64,000 bases of DNA from Martelella lutilitoris (GTDB lineage: Bacteria; Pseudomonadota; Alphaproteobacteria; Rhizobiales; Rhizobiaceae). The translations under genes and the position numbers were made by a program. The DNA is taken from NCBI RefSeq assembly GCF_005924265.1, contig NZ_VCLB01000005.1:62001-126000 (forward strand), written 5' to 3'. Below the pieces are notes generated by a model, which had not been told where the DNA came from, did not search any database, and saw only the letters and a list, made by a program, of their open reading frames with translations. This document shows, one piece after another, positions 9,047 through 18,739 of the stretch (position 1 is the first letter of the stretch; every line of letters begins with the position of its first letter).

Positions 9047-9898
9047 TCATGCGGCGGCGTTGTCGCCCGCATGGCGGGCCTCGCGCATGCTGAGCGCGGC
9101 TGCGAGCGCGAAACAGAAGGCGCCGAACCAGAGATTGGCGTTGGAGACATCCATGACGACGGCGGAAACGCCGTGGCGCGGCACATAGGCAAGCGTCGAG
9201 GCGATCATGAAGGCGACGCAGCCGGCAAGGTTGATTGCCGCGATCCACCAGCCGAGCTCGCGGCGCGGCCGGGAAAGGTGCGCATGGCCGACCTCGATAT
9301 AGGCGAGATAGGCCGAAACCAGGAACAGCACCGAGCCGATCATGCCCGGCGTCCAGATCACGAGATCCTGCGCGACCCAGCCCTTTGGCGTGTTGATGGC
9401 GTCAAAGGTGTTGAAGTTGAAGGCGACCGTGCCGATGAACTGCGTCGCGGCACTGAGCCAGCCGGGGCTATCCGGGCTCCAGCCGAAGAGCCTCGGCCTG
9501 ACGCCGGTCCCCGCCGCCGTCTGGTCGGCATTGGCCGCCTGGAACAGCTGCAGATAGGCCGCCGTGGTGAACGGGATCGATCCTGCGAAGAAGGTGACAT
9601 TGGTCGTCCAGTCCGGCAGCCCGGCGACGATCTTCGGAAAGAGCGCCATCGCGCTTCCCGCCATGAACAGCGAAGAACCGATCACGAAGATGAGGCCCAT
9701 GATCCAGTTGTAGAGCGCGGTCTGCCAGGCCGGCGCGCGCACATGCTCAAGCGCGCGCTTCTGGCGGAACAGCCCTTTGCGGTGGTCGCGGGCGCGCCAG
9801 AGCAATCGCCGTCCGCCGCGCGTTTCATGGCGCAGCGTGACGAAGGGCCAGGGGCCCGCCTGAAGGGTCTCTTCCGCGTGGTTGACCTTTGATATCAT
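9047..9898 (-). CDS. Polytopic membrane protein, possibly YrhK-domain family
   Basis: From ATG 9898 (AGAAG upstream) the protein has 283 residues. A basic N-terminus of ~55 residues is followed by about seven hydrophobic segments, the first pair (NWIMGLIFVIGSSLFMAGS) resembling the short YrhK-like membrane domain; this family call is tentative. The centre contains WLSAATQFIGTVAFNFNTFDA. The frame continues upstream to 10258 but into the divergent thioesterase region, so the shorter start is preferred. It ends four bases from the end of the mgtE-like gene (convergent). No function is assigned. Confidence 0.75.
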   Translation of the reverse strand: MISKVNHAEETLQAGPWPFVTLRHETRGGRRLLWRARDHRKGLFRQKRALEHVRAPAWQTALYNWIMGLIFVIGSSLFMAGSAMALFPKIVAGLPDWTTNVTFFAGSIPFTTAAYLQLFQAANADQTAAGTGVRPRLFGWSPDSPGWLSAATQFIGTVAFNFNTFDAINTPKGWVAQDLVIWTPGMIGSVLFLVSAYLAYIEVGHAHLSRPRRELGWWIAAINLAGCVAFMIASTLAYVPRHGVSAVVMDVSNANLWFGAFCFALAAALSMREARHAGDNAAA

Positions 9899-10113
9899 GC
9901 GTTCTTCTGTCTGCTTGGTTGTGTTGAAACGGCGGTTGCCGGCGACTTTCGCCGCTGGCGTGACGAAGGTCAACTGCAGGCAATGGCACGGTGCTCGGAA
10001 AGAGAGCTTCTTTGCTGTTGATCGCGGACGCCATTCGGGCAAAGCTCGGCGCTGCCCGCAGGATGCGGGGAGGGACGGCGGCGCTGCCGCGCAACGAGAG
10101 GGATGAACAACGC

Positions 10114-10605
10114 ATGGATCGTGCACACGACCCGAGCCAACTTGAAATGGTTGTACTGATGACGCCGGATATGGCGAATTTTTCCGGCAAAGTGCATGGC
10201 GGGGCACTTTTGAGCCTTCTCGACCGGGTGGCCTATTCCTGCGCCGCGCGCTTCTCACAGGATTACGCCGTGACGCTGTCGGTCGATCAGGTGACCTTTC
10301 GCGAGCCGATCAATGTCGGCGAACTCGTCACACTGCGTGCCTCCGTCAACTATACCGGCCATACCTCGATGGAAATCGGCATCCGCGTTGAGGCGGAGGA
10401 TGTGCGCAGCGGCAAGCGCCGCCACACCAATTCCTGCTATTTCACCATGGTTGCGGTCGACGAGCACGGTAAGCCGACGCCGGTGCCGAAACTTAACCTC
10501 GAGGCGCCCGACAAGGAGCGCCGCTTCGAGGAAGCCAAGATGCGTCATCAGCTGCGCAAGGAATATGAGGCCCGCTTCAGGGAACTGAAATCGGACAGGG
10601 ACTGA
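10114..10605 (+). CDS. Acyl-CoA thioesterase, hotdog fold (YciA/ACOT-like)
   Basis: Starting at ATG 10114 the protein is 163 residues. It has the single hotdog domain of YciA-type acyl-CoA hydrolases: FSGKVHGGALLSLLDRVAYSCAARFS (active-site loop and helix) and SVDQVTFREPINVGELV. A highly charged C-terminal tail follows (EERR/KMRHQLRKEYEARF). It hydrolyses acyl-CoA to free acid and CoA in the cytosol; chain preference is unknown. Transcribed alone, divergent from the membrane protein gene. Confidence 0.88.
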   Translation: MDRAHDPSQLEMVVLMTPDMANFSGKVHGGALLSLLDRVAYSCAARFSQDYAVTLSVDQVTFREPINVGELVTLRASVNYTGHTSMEIGIRVEAEDVRSGKRRHTNSCYFTMVAVDEHGKPTPVPKLNLEAPDKERRFEEAKMRHQLRKEYEARFRELKSDRD

Positions 10606-10837
10606 GGGGCAGGGTTGCGGTTCAGCGCGGTCTCCGCGGATTTTTTGCTGCGCTGCAACCGGTAAAGCGCGGCTCACATTTTCTTCAACTCGAGAGAATA
10701 GAAAAAATTCAAACACTTAAGTTGTTGAACAGTGCGTTCAGCATTTGCGAAATTGTCGAACACGCAAATTCCGCTAGCTGTAGCGGTGCACGCGACCATT
10801 CCGGTCCTGTCCAAACCGCATCAGCGAGAGGTTATTT

Positions 10838-11413
10838 ATGTTCCGTTTTGCTACCACGGCTGTCGTTCTGTCCATGATGTCCGCTCCGGTTCTTGCCGCC
10901 CCGGTCTCCTATGAATTCGACAAGTCGCACAGCAACCTGTCATTCAGCTACAACCACCTCGGCTACTCGATCACCGACGGTCGTTTCGGTGACTGGGACG
11001 CCACGCTGACGATCGACACGGATGCGCCGGAAAACTCGTCGGTCGAATTCGTGATCGATGCGGACAGCCTCGACACGTTCTGGGACGCGCGCGACGAGCA
11101 TTTCAAGAGCGCCGATTTCTTCGAAGTCGAGAACTATCCGGAGGTCACCTTCACCAGCACTGAGGTGAAGAAGCTGTCCGACACCGAGCTTGAGGTGACC
11201 GGTGACCTGACCATCAAGGATATCACCAAGCCCGCCGTGCTGACGGTGGAAGTCCTGTCGCTGGGCGAGCATCCGATGGCAGAAAAGCAGGCGGCCGGCT
11301 TCCTGATGGAAGCGACGGTCCTGCGCTCCGACTACGGCATGGACATGTACACGCCCTATATCAGTGACGAAGTCTCCGTCGTCTTTTCCGGCGAAGCGCT
11401 GATCGCCGAGTAA
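10838..11413 (+). CDS. YceI-family periplasmic protein (first copy)
   Basis: 191 residues with a cleavable signal peptide (MFRFATTAVVLSMMSAPVLA, cut about residue 21) and a YceI lipocalin-like barrel: YEFDKSHSNLSFSYNHLGYSI, DARDEHFKSADFFEVENYPEVTFTST, and GDLTIKDITKPAVL. YceI proteins bind long polyisoprenoids such as ubiquinone in the periplasm. It opens a cluster yceI - cytochrome b561 - yceI; the b561 gene starts 66 bases downstream. Start supported by GAGAGG. The 230-base region upstream is AT-rich around 10700-10770 and probably carries the promoter. Confidence 0.93.
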   Translation: MFRFATTAVVLSMMSAPVLAAPVSYEFDKSHSNLSFSYNHLGYSITDGRFGDWDATLTIDTDAPENSSVEFVIDADSLDTFWDARDEHFKSADFFEVENYPEVTFTSTEVKKLSDTELEVTGDLTIKDITKPAVLTVEVLSLGEHPMAEKQAAGFLMEATVLRSDYGMDMYTPYISDEVSVVFSGEALIAE

Positions 11414-11479
11414 CGGCTGACCAATGAGCGCGCGGGCGGAGCCCGATAGAGGTTCGCCCGCGTCTCTCGGAGATTTTCG

Positions 11480-12064
11480 ATGATCAAGAACACCAGACAT
11501 GGCTATGGCGCCGTCGCCATCCTGTTTCACTGGGTCATGGCGCTGCTTATTCTCGGCATGCTCGGTCTTGGGCTTTACATGGTGCGGTTGCCGCAGTCGG
11601 ATCCGGACGCCTTCGCGCTGTTCCAGCTGCATAAGTCGATTGGCTTCGTGGTGCTGGCGCTCGCCGTGCTTCGGCTCCTGTGGCGGGCCGTCAACCCTTC
11701 GCCGAAACTGCCGGCGGAGATGCCGGTCTGGGAGAAGGGCGTCGCGCATCTCGGTCACACCGGGCTCTACGCGATGATGTTCCTGCTGCCGCTCTCCGGC
11801 TGGCTGGTGGTCTCGGCATCGCCCTGGGGCATCCCGACGATCGTCTTCAATCTTTTCGAGGTGCCGCATCTGCCGGTTCCGGGCGACAAGGCCGCAACGG
11901 AGGCGCTTGCCTCGACCGCGCATGAATATGGCGCCTATTTCCTCATCCTGCTGATTGTCGGCCATGTCGCCGCCGCCTTCAAGCATCACTTCATCGCCCG
12001 CGACGAGACGCTGAAGCGCATGGTACGACCCGCGCGCGGCGCCCGTCCCATACCCGGAGAATGA
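11480..12064 (+). CDS. Cytochrome b561 family protein (CybB-like)
   Basis: 194 residues with four hydrophobic helices. Histidines at helix positions expected for two b haems are present: FHWVMALLIL (helix 1), LHKSIGFVVLALAVLRL (helix 2), GHTGLYAMMFLLPLSGW (helix 3) and GHVAAAFKHHFI (helix 4). The family includes E. coli CybB, a superoxide:ubiquinone oxidoreductase. Its stop codon is one base before the start of the second yceI, so the pair is translationally close. With two YceI polyisoprenoid binders flanking it, a role in quinone-linked periplasmic electron transfer is a reasonable inference. Confidence 0.92.
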   Translation: MIKNTRHGYGAVAILFHWVMALLILGMLGLGLYMVRLPQSDPDAFALFQLHKSIGFVVLALAVLRLLWRAVNPSPKLPAEMPVWEKGVAHLGHTGLYAMMFLLPLSGWLVVSASPWGIPTIVFNLFEVPHLPVPGDKAATEALASTAHEYGAYFLILLIVGHVAAAFKHHFIARDETLKRMVRPARGARPIPGE

Positions 12065-12065
12065 C

Positions 12066-12617
12066 ATGAACATCAAAGCCTTTGCTGCCGCGCTTGCGCT
12101 CGCAACAGCCTTTGCCTCGCCGGCACTCGCCGATACCTGGGCCGTCGATCACGACAACAGCACGCTCGGTTTCGAGGTGCCGCAGGGCGGCAAGACGCTT
12201 TCCGGCACATTCGAAAGCTGGTCGGCTTCGATTGATTTCGACCCGCAAGCGCCGGAAGACGCGCTCATCACCGTCGAGATCGACACTGGCAGTGCTCTAA
12301 CCGGAAACGGCCAGTATGACGGCATGCTGGAGACGTCCGACTGGTTCGCTGTCAAGGAATTCGGTTCCGCCGATTTCACCACAGACAATGTCCTGGTTCT
12401 CGACGACGGCAGCTACAAGGCCGACGGCCTTCTGACCATCAAGGCGGTCACCCTGCCGATCGAGCTTAACTTCACGCTCGATATCGACGGCGATACGGCC
12501 CATGCCGTCGGCACGGCGACACTGGACCGCAAGGAATACAATCTCGGTCCCGCCGTGAACGCCGATACGGTCGGAGAGACGGTGACGGTGCTTCTAGATT
12601 TGACGGCGATGCGGTAA
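12066..12617 (+). CDS. YceI-family periplasmic protein (second copy)
   Basis: 183 residues, signal peptide cut after ALADTWAV region (about residue 23). YceI barrel with WAVDHDNSTLGFEVPQGGKTLSG, ETSDWFAVKEFGSADFTT and GLLTIKAVTLPIEL. It is clearly diverged from the copy at 10838 (acidic, 'GKTLSGTFESW' instead of 'GYSITDGRFGDW'), so this is an old duplication or two specialised forms rather than a recent one. Predicted to bind an isoprenoid lipid in the periplasm. Co-transcribed with the b561 gene. Confidence 0.92.
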   Translation: MNIKAFAAALALATAFASPALADTWAVDHDNSTLGFEVPQGGKTLSGTFESWSASIDFDPQAPEDALITVEIDTGSALTGNGQYDGMLETSDWFAVKEFGSADFTTDNVLVLDDGSYKADGLLTIKAVTLPIELNFTLDIDGDTAHAVGTATLDRKEYNLGPAVNADTVGETVTVLLDLTAMR

Positions 12618-12652
12618 GCTCGCGCCACGAAGGGCCTTGTGAAAGGGCGCGC

Positions 12653-12880
12653 GTGGCAGAGATGCAGAAACACACAATCCACAACGAGCGCATCAAGCTT
12701 CTTGCGAATGCGCTCGACAGGGCTTCAACGGCCTCGATCGCCGCCGGTCTGATTGTCTCGTCTGTCTCGGCGCTTAGCCATGTCGAAGCGCTTTCAGGAC
12801 TTGCCATCATTTCAAGCATGGTTTGGCTTTTGCCGCTTTTGCACTACATATGGGTGCAAGACACGTTCTCGGAAGGTTGA
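12653..12880 (+). CDS. Small two-helix membrane protein (75 aa), unknown
   Basis: Starts at GTG 12653 with GAAAGGG five bases upstream; ATG 12662 is an alternative with poorer spacing. A charged N-terminus (KHTIHNERIKLLANALDRAS) precedes two hydrophobic helices, about 26-45 and 50-68. It follows the second yceI by 35 bases and precedes another tiny membrane gene by seven, which argues that it is translated. I do not recognise a family. Confidence 0.55.
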   Translation: MAEMQKHTIHNERIKLLANALDRASTASIAAGLIVSSVSALSHVEALSGLAIISSMVWLLPLLHYIWVQDTFSEG

Positions 12881-12887
12881 GAGAGCC

Positions 12888-13016
12888 ATGAACAGCACAA
12901 TGATATTTTTCTATTTCGTGCTGCCCCTGCTGGTCGCGGGGCTCGGCTGGGTGGCCGTTCTCGCCAACGACTGGAACGTGAAGCGACGGGAACGCCTCTT
13001 GCCGCCGGGAGAATGA
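12888..13016 (+). CDS. Very small single-helix membrane protein (42 aa), unknown
   Basis: ATG 12888 with GAGAG six bases upstream, seven bases after the preceding small gene. The 42-residue product has one hydrophobic helix (about 5-26) followed by the conserved-looking tail LANDWNVKRRERLLPP. N-out/C-in topology is suggested by the positive tail. It could be an accessory subunit of the neighbouring b561 cytochrome, by analogy with other small respiratory proteins, but that is a guess. Confidence 0.5.
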   Translation: MNSTMIFFYFVLPLLVAGLGWVAVLANDWNVKRRERLLPPGE

Positions 13017-13064
13017 TCCCGGCGCGCATTCGTCGCTCAAACACTCGCAAAAGCGCTGCTTGCT

Positions 13065-14891
<1,827 letters not shown>

Positions 14892-14953
14892 GCGCGCGCA
14901 TATAGCAGCGCGCGCGGTTTCTTGGAAGCGAAATTGCGGGGAGAGGGGCGGGG

Positions 14954-15394
14954 TCAGTAGGGACGTTTTGGGCAGCCCAGTTGTCGCTGTTCCTCAATGT
15001 TGGCATCGCGCTCCCTGTTTTTCTGGATGATCTCATAAGTGACGGCGACGATTTCGGCTTGCAAGTCGGAAAGCCGCGCTTCAAGTTCTTTTCGCTTCCG
15101 CAGGAGGTTTTCGACCTGAGAAATTGTCGAAGCAGAATTTATTGTCTGTAACATGGCGATTGCTTGCCGCCAACGACTGCCTGTGAACATACCGATGATA
15201 TCGGAACCCGAGAGGTTAAATTCGTCCCCGATGCGGGCGAGGTCAAGTTCAAGCTCATGGATGGTTCCCTCTGCCCTTTGTCGTTCGGCAAGTCTTTCTT
15301 TTTTCTTGTCGCTTAGGCGACTGATTTCGTTGTTGATTGCCAATTCGATCCTTCTTAAACTGCGGCATGCATTTTCATTCTGGTCTGCAAGCAT
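14954..15394 (-). CDS. Coiled-coil protein of unknown function (146 aa)
   Basis: ATG at 15394 preceded by AAAGGA. The protein is almost entirely helical and charged: two heptad-like stretches, about 12-55 ([20 protein letters not shown]) and 85-135 ([20 protein letters not shown]), separated by [17 protein letters not shown]. There is no signal peptide or membrane segment. I recognise no family. Divergent from the secreted protein gene 40 bases away; both look less GC-rich than their neighbours, suggesting an accessory insertion between lepA and the XRE-cupin gene. Confidence 0.6.
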   Translation of the reverse strand: MLADQNENACRSLRRIELAINNEISRLSDKKKERLAERQRAEGTIHELELDLARIGDEFNLSGSDIIGMFTGSRWRQAIAMLQTINSASTISQVENLLRKRKELEARLSDLQAEIVAVTYEIIQKNRERDANIEEQRQLGCPKRPY

Positions 15395-15464
15395 GGTTTC
15401 GTCCTTTTGCTTGTGGATTCCTCTTCCAGATTAAATGCTCGGACGCTGTCGGGGATTTGCGGGT

Positions 15465-16268
15465 ATGAAAAGCGGCGTGAAGCGAATTTGCACTCTGGCG
15501 ATATTGACCTTTGGCCTGATAACCAGCCGAGCCTACGCCGCCGACCCCGACATCTGGTTTCAGCGCCATCCGCAGCCGCCTGTTTGGGATCTGACGCCGG
15601 AAGAATTCGAGTTTCTCAATCCTCCGGGCTCCCACCTCGATTATACGACGCCGGGTTGCGGTGATTATCTGGAAAAGGCCTTTAGCGTCTATCTCAACCG
15701 TTATCCCGCTTATGCTGGCGGCAACAGCGACAGAGATGCGCTCTTCCAGCGATGGAAAAACTATGCCGAAATCAGTGAGGTCTCGAGGCTTCCCTTTTGT
15801 CTTACCGCGCCCTATGCCTACCGGCTCAAGAAGCTCGCTGAGGCGCCGGAAAGCGCGATTACGATTTCCTATTGCGGGCGGTATTCAGGCAAAGACAGTA
15901 CGGTTGACGATAGTCGGGCACTTGCGCTGATCGACGAAGTGGAGCGCATTGCGCGCCGGGGTTCTGTCTCGGCATTTTCAAGCTTTCTTCAACTCGATGG
16001 CAACACCAAGGTGGTGCGCCTCAATCCCGATGTCCTTTATTTTCTGAAACAGTCTTTGATGAACGCCTCTCCAATCTTGAGGCCGGACTATTTGTTCGAC
16101 GGCGCAGGGAATTGGGCCAACGATGCCTGGAACAGACCAGATCTTGAGCAACAGCTTTCGCCGGAACGCCGGGCGTTCGTGGATGGTGCGGTGTTGCGAA
16201 ACGATCTTGCCGCCGTGCTGGAAACCACCGAACCGTGCGGGGATACGGCCTGGCGAGAGGCTGACTAG
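15465..16268 (+). CDS. Secreted protein of unknown function
   Basis: From ATG 15465 about 267 residues (ATG 15435 would add ten). N-terminal signal peptide KSGVKRICTLAILTFGLI ending in AYAA. The mature part is aromatic and proline-rich at its start (PDIWFQRHPQPPVWDLTPEEF) and has four cysteines (in PGCGD, PFCLT, SYCGR, EPCGD) that could form two disulfides. No known catalytic motif is seen. It shares a 70-base promoter region with the divergent coiled-coil gene, so the two may act together. Confidence 0.6.
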   Translation: MKSGVKRICTLAILTFGLITSRAYAADPDIWFQRHPQPPVWDLTPEEFEFLNPPGSHLDYTTPGCGDYLEKAFSVYLNRYPAYAGGNSDRDALFQRWKNYAEISEVSRLPFCLTAPYAYRLKKLAEAPESAITISYCGRYSGKDSTVDDSRALALIDEVERIARRGSVSAFSSFLQLDGNTKVVRLNPDVLYFLKQSLMNASPILRPDYLFDGAGNWANDAWNRPDLEQQLSPERRAFVDGAVLRNDLAAVLETTEPCGDTAWREAD

Positions 16269-16331
16269 ACCTGTATGTCAATTGCAGCCGGGTCTTCCAT
16301 CAAATAACCACTTGACTCTCCTATAGTGGAA

Positions 16332-16352
16332 ATCCATGATCGCATCATGGAT
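16332..16352. promoter_or_regulatory. 9-bp-arm palindrome over the start codon of the XRE-cupin regulator
   Basis: ATCCATGAT-CGC-ATCATGGAT, perfect nine-base arms. The ATG at 16347 lies within the right arm. A possible -35 (TTGACT, 16312-16317) and -10 (CATGAT, 16335-16340) spaced by 17 bases would put transcription start at or next to the ATG, i.e. a leaderless message with the operator covering the -10. Candidate autorepression site. Confidence 0.5.
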
Positions 16353-16922
16353 ATTATCGACTCAACTTTCGACCGAACCATTGCGCTCAACCTCAAACGG
16401 CTACGCACCGAAAAGGGGCTGACGCTCGACCGGCTTGCGGAATATTCCGATGTTAGCCGCGCAATGATCTCGCGCATCGAGCGGGCGGAAGCTTCGCCGT
16501 CCGCGCTGGTGCTGGCGAAGCTCTGCGCCGCGCTCGGCACGTCGCTCTCGGCCTTCTTTTCCGATGCGGACAGGCCTGTCGACCCGCTGTCGCGCCGGGT
16601 CGACCAGCCGGTCTGGCGCGATCCGGAAACCGGCTATACGCGCCGTTCCGTTTCGCCGTCGGGCACCGGTTCGGCGGTCGATATCGTGCTCATCCGCTTT
16701 CCCGCCGGCGGCCGCATCGCCTATCCGCCAAAGCATGGCGCGGCGGAGTTGCGCCAGCACGTCTGGGTGCTGGACGGCGTGCTCGATGTCGAATTCGGCG
16801 AGGAAAGCCGCCAACTTTCGAAGGGCGACTGCCTGTTCATGCCGGTGGCCGAGCCGCATGTTTTCTCAAATCCCGGCGCAACCGATGTCACCTATTCGGT
16901 GATCATCGAGCGCGCGCCATAG
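16347..16922 (+). CDS. XRE-family transcriptional regulator with cupin sensor domain
   Basis: From ATG 16347 the protein has 191 residues (GTG 16326 would add seven). Residues ~10-65 are an XRE helix-turn-helix (LKRLRTEKGLTLDRLAEYSDVSRAMISRIERAEASPS); residues ~105-185 are a cupin barrel (LRQHVWVLDGVLDVEFG, GDCLFMPVAEPHVFSNPG). This two-domain form includes PuuR-like regulators of polyamine and amino-acid metabolism, usually repressors released by a small ligand in the cupin. A GNAT gene follows after 12 bases, and acetylpolyamine amidohydrolase after that, which fits such a role but does not prove it. Confidence 0.88.
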   Translation: MDIIDSTFDRTIALNLKRLRTEKGLTLDRLAEYSDVSRAMISRIERAEASPSALVLAKLCAALGTSLSAFFSDADRPVDPLSRRVDQPVWRDPETGYTRRSVSPSGTGSAVDIVLIRFPAGGRIAYPPKHGAAELRQHVWVLDGVLDVEFGEESRQLSKGDCLFMPVAEPHVFSNPGATDVTYSVIIERAP

Positions 16923-16934
16923 TCAGGAGCAGCC

Positions 16935-17462
16935 ATGGACATCAGGCTTTTGAACGCAGACGAGGCGGAAGCAGCGATCCCCGCGCTTTCGGCCCTCCTG
17001 GCGGACAGTATCGAGGACAATGCCTCCATGGGCTTCATGGCGCCTTGTGATGCGGGCGCGGTGGACGCCTTCTGGCGACAGGTGGCCGCGGGCGTTGCCG
17101 CCGGCGCGGTCATCCTCGCCGTTGCCGAGGAAGAGGGCGAATTTGTCGGTACGGTGCAGGCGGGGCTGGCGCAAAAACCGAACCAGCCGCATCGCGGCGA
17201 TGTGATGAAGCTCATCGTGCTGCGCGCCTTCAGGGGGAGGGGCGTTTCCCGACTGCTGATGGAGGCGCTGGAGGCGGAATGCCGCAAGCGGGGCCGCTGG
17301 CTTCTGGTGCTCGACACCGCCACGGGCAGCGCGGCGGAGGCGATCTATCCGCGCTTCGGCTGGAACCGCGTCGGCGTGGTGCCGGATTATGCGCTTTATC
17401 CCGAAGGCGGCTATTGCGCCACGACCTTCTTCTACAAGCGGCTCGCTGATCCGTCGCCATGA
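16935..17462 (+). CDS. GNAT-family N-acetyltransferase
   Basis: 175 residues with a complete GNAT fold: VILAVAEEEGEFVGTVQAGL (beta 2-4), KLIVLRAFRGRGVSRLLMEALEAE (motif A, acetyl-CoA pyrophosphate loop RGRGVS) and IYPRFGWNRVGVVPDYALYPEGGY at the end. Ribosome site CAGGAG. It lies 12 bases after the XRE-cupin regulator and 106 bases before the acetylpolyamine deacetylase gene. Acetylation of a polyamine or related amine is a guess from context only; the substrate cannot be read from sequence. Confidence 0.88.
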   Translation: MDIRLLNADEAEAAIPALSALLADSIEDNASMGFMAPCDAGAVDAFWRQVAAGVAAGAVILAVAEEEGEFVGTVQAGLAQKPNQPHRGDVMKLIVLRAFRGRGVSRLLMEALEAECRKRGRWLLVLDTATGSAAEAIYPRFGWNRVGVVPDYALYPEGGYCATTFFYKRLADPSP

Positions 17463-17568
17463 TGGCGTTGTCACAATTGTCTCAGCGAACTTGGCGTCTG
17501 CTGTGGATTTCGCGCCGGAATGGGGCTACCGACAGAGGGGAAGTCTTTCTCGTCAAGGGGCCCTGAAA

Positions 17569-18606
17569 ATGCGTGTCATCTATTCCGAGGATCACAAGCT
17601 GCGTGATGCCAAGACCGAGCTGCATGGCGGCGAGTTGGTGAAGCCTTTCGAAGGGCCCTTCCGGGTCGAGTGGATCCGGGCCGCGCTGAAGGAAAAGGGT
17701 TTTGACGACGAGGTCGCGCCCAGGCGCTATGATCTCACCGTGCCGCTGAAACTGCATGACGCGGGCTATCTGCAGTTTCTCGAGACCGTGTGGGAGCGCT
17801 GGCTCTCCGCCGGCTTCACCACCGAGGCGATCCCGATCTCGCTGCCGGTGCGCCGCTCCTATTACGCCCGCCCGCCGCACAATATCGACGGCCTTCTGGG
17901 CTACTACGCCAATTCGGTGGAAACCTCGATCACCGAGGGCACATACGAGGCGGCGATCGCGGCGAAGGACTGCGCCATGACCGGGGCCGATTATCTCGGC
18001 GAGGGGCATCGCTTAGCCTTCGCGCTCTGCCGCCCGCCCGGCCATCATGCGGGCATCGACCTTTTCGGCGGCTATTGCTTCCTCAACAATGCCGCCATCG
18101 CCGCCCAGCGAATGCTCGACAATGGCGCGAGGAAGGTCGCGATCCTCGATGTCGATTTCCACCACGGCAACGGCACCCAGGACGTCACCTATGAGCGTGA
18201 CGACATCTTCTTCGCCTCTCTGCATGGCGAGCCGGACGATGCCTTCCCCTATTTCTGGGGGCACAGGGAGGAGACCGGCAAGGGCAGGGGCGAGGGCTAC
18301 AATGCCAACTTTCCGATGCCGCGCAATACTGCCTGGCCAGCCTATAGCGAGGCGCTGGAGGCGGCGCTGAAGCGGATTGCGGCCTTCGGCGCCGAAGCCC
18401 TGGTCCTGTCGCTCGGCGTCGACACGTTCGAGAAGGATCCGATCTCCTTCTTCCGCCTGAAGACGCCTGATTTCCGCACCATGGGCGCCAGGGTTGCCGG
18501 GCTCGGCATTCCGGTCCTCACCGTCATGGAGGGCGGCTACGGCGTGCACGAGATCGGCGACAATGTCGCCAATGTCCTGATCGGACTGGAAGAGGACGGA
18601 GCCTGA
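17569..18606 (+). CDS. aphA: Acetylpolyamine amidohydrolase (class II HDAC-like)
   Basis: 345 residues from ATG 17569. The protein closely follows Mycoplana ramosa acetylpolyamine amidohydrolase, beginning MRVIYSEDHKLRDAKTEL, and keeps the HDAC-fold catalytic set: His159/His160 in PPGHHAG, zinc ligands Asp196 and His198 in DVDFHHG and Asp285 in GVDTFE, and Tyr324 in GGYG. The loop near residues 82-107, which in the Mycoplana enzyme shapes the dimer tunnel for polyamines, is present. It deacetylates N-acetylputrescine, -cadaverine or -spermidine in the cytosol. The upstream open frame to 17389 overlaps the GNAT gene and is not used. Confidence 0.93.
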   Translation: MRVIYSEDHKLRDAKTELHGGELVKPFEGPFRVEWIRAALKEKGFDDEVAPRRYDLTVPLKLHDAGYLQFLETVWERWLSAGFTTEAIPISLPVRRSYYARPPHNIDGLLGYYANSVETSITEGTYEAAIAAKDCAMTGADYLGEGHRLAFALCRPPGHHAGIDLFGGYCFLNNAAIAAQRMLDNGARKVAILDVDFHHGNGTQDVTYERDDIFFASLHGEPDDAFPYFWGHREETGKGRGEGYNANFPMPRNTAWPAYSEALEAALKRIAAFGAEALVLSLGVDTFEKDPISFFRLKTPDFRTMGARVAGLGIPVLTVMEGGYGVHEIGDNVANVLIGLEEDGA

Positions 18607-18739
18607 ACCCTCCGGCCGACAATCCCTCCGTTAATGCTGCATTCAGGTTGAAAGGCGTAACGCCACGACCGAAGATTGCGGTTGGACGCCTATCCGGTCC
18701 GCCGCCGTCGCTTCAGGTGTTTGCTTCAGGAGGAAGCCG

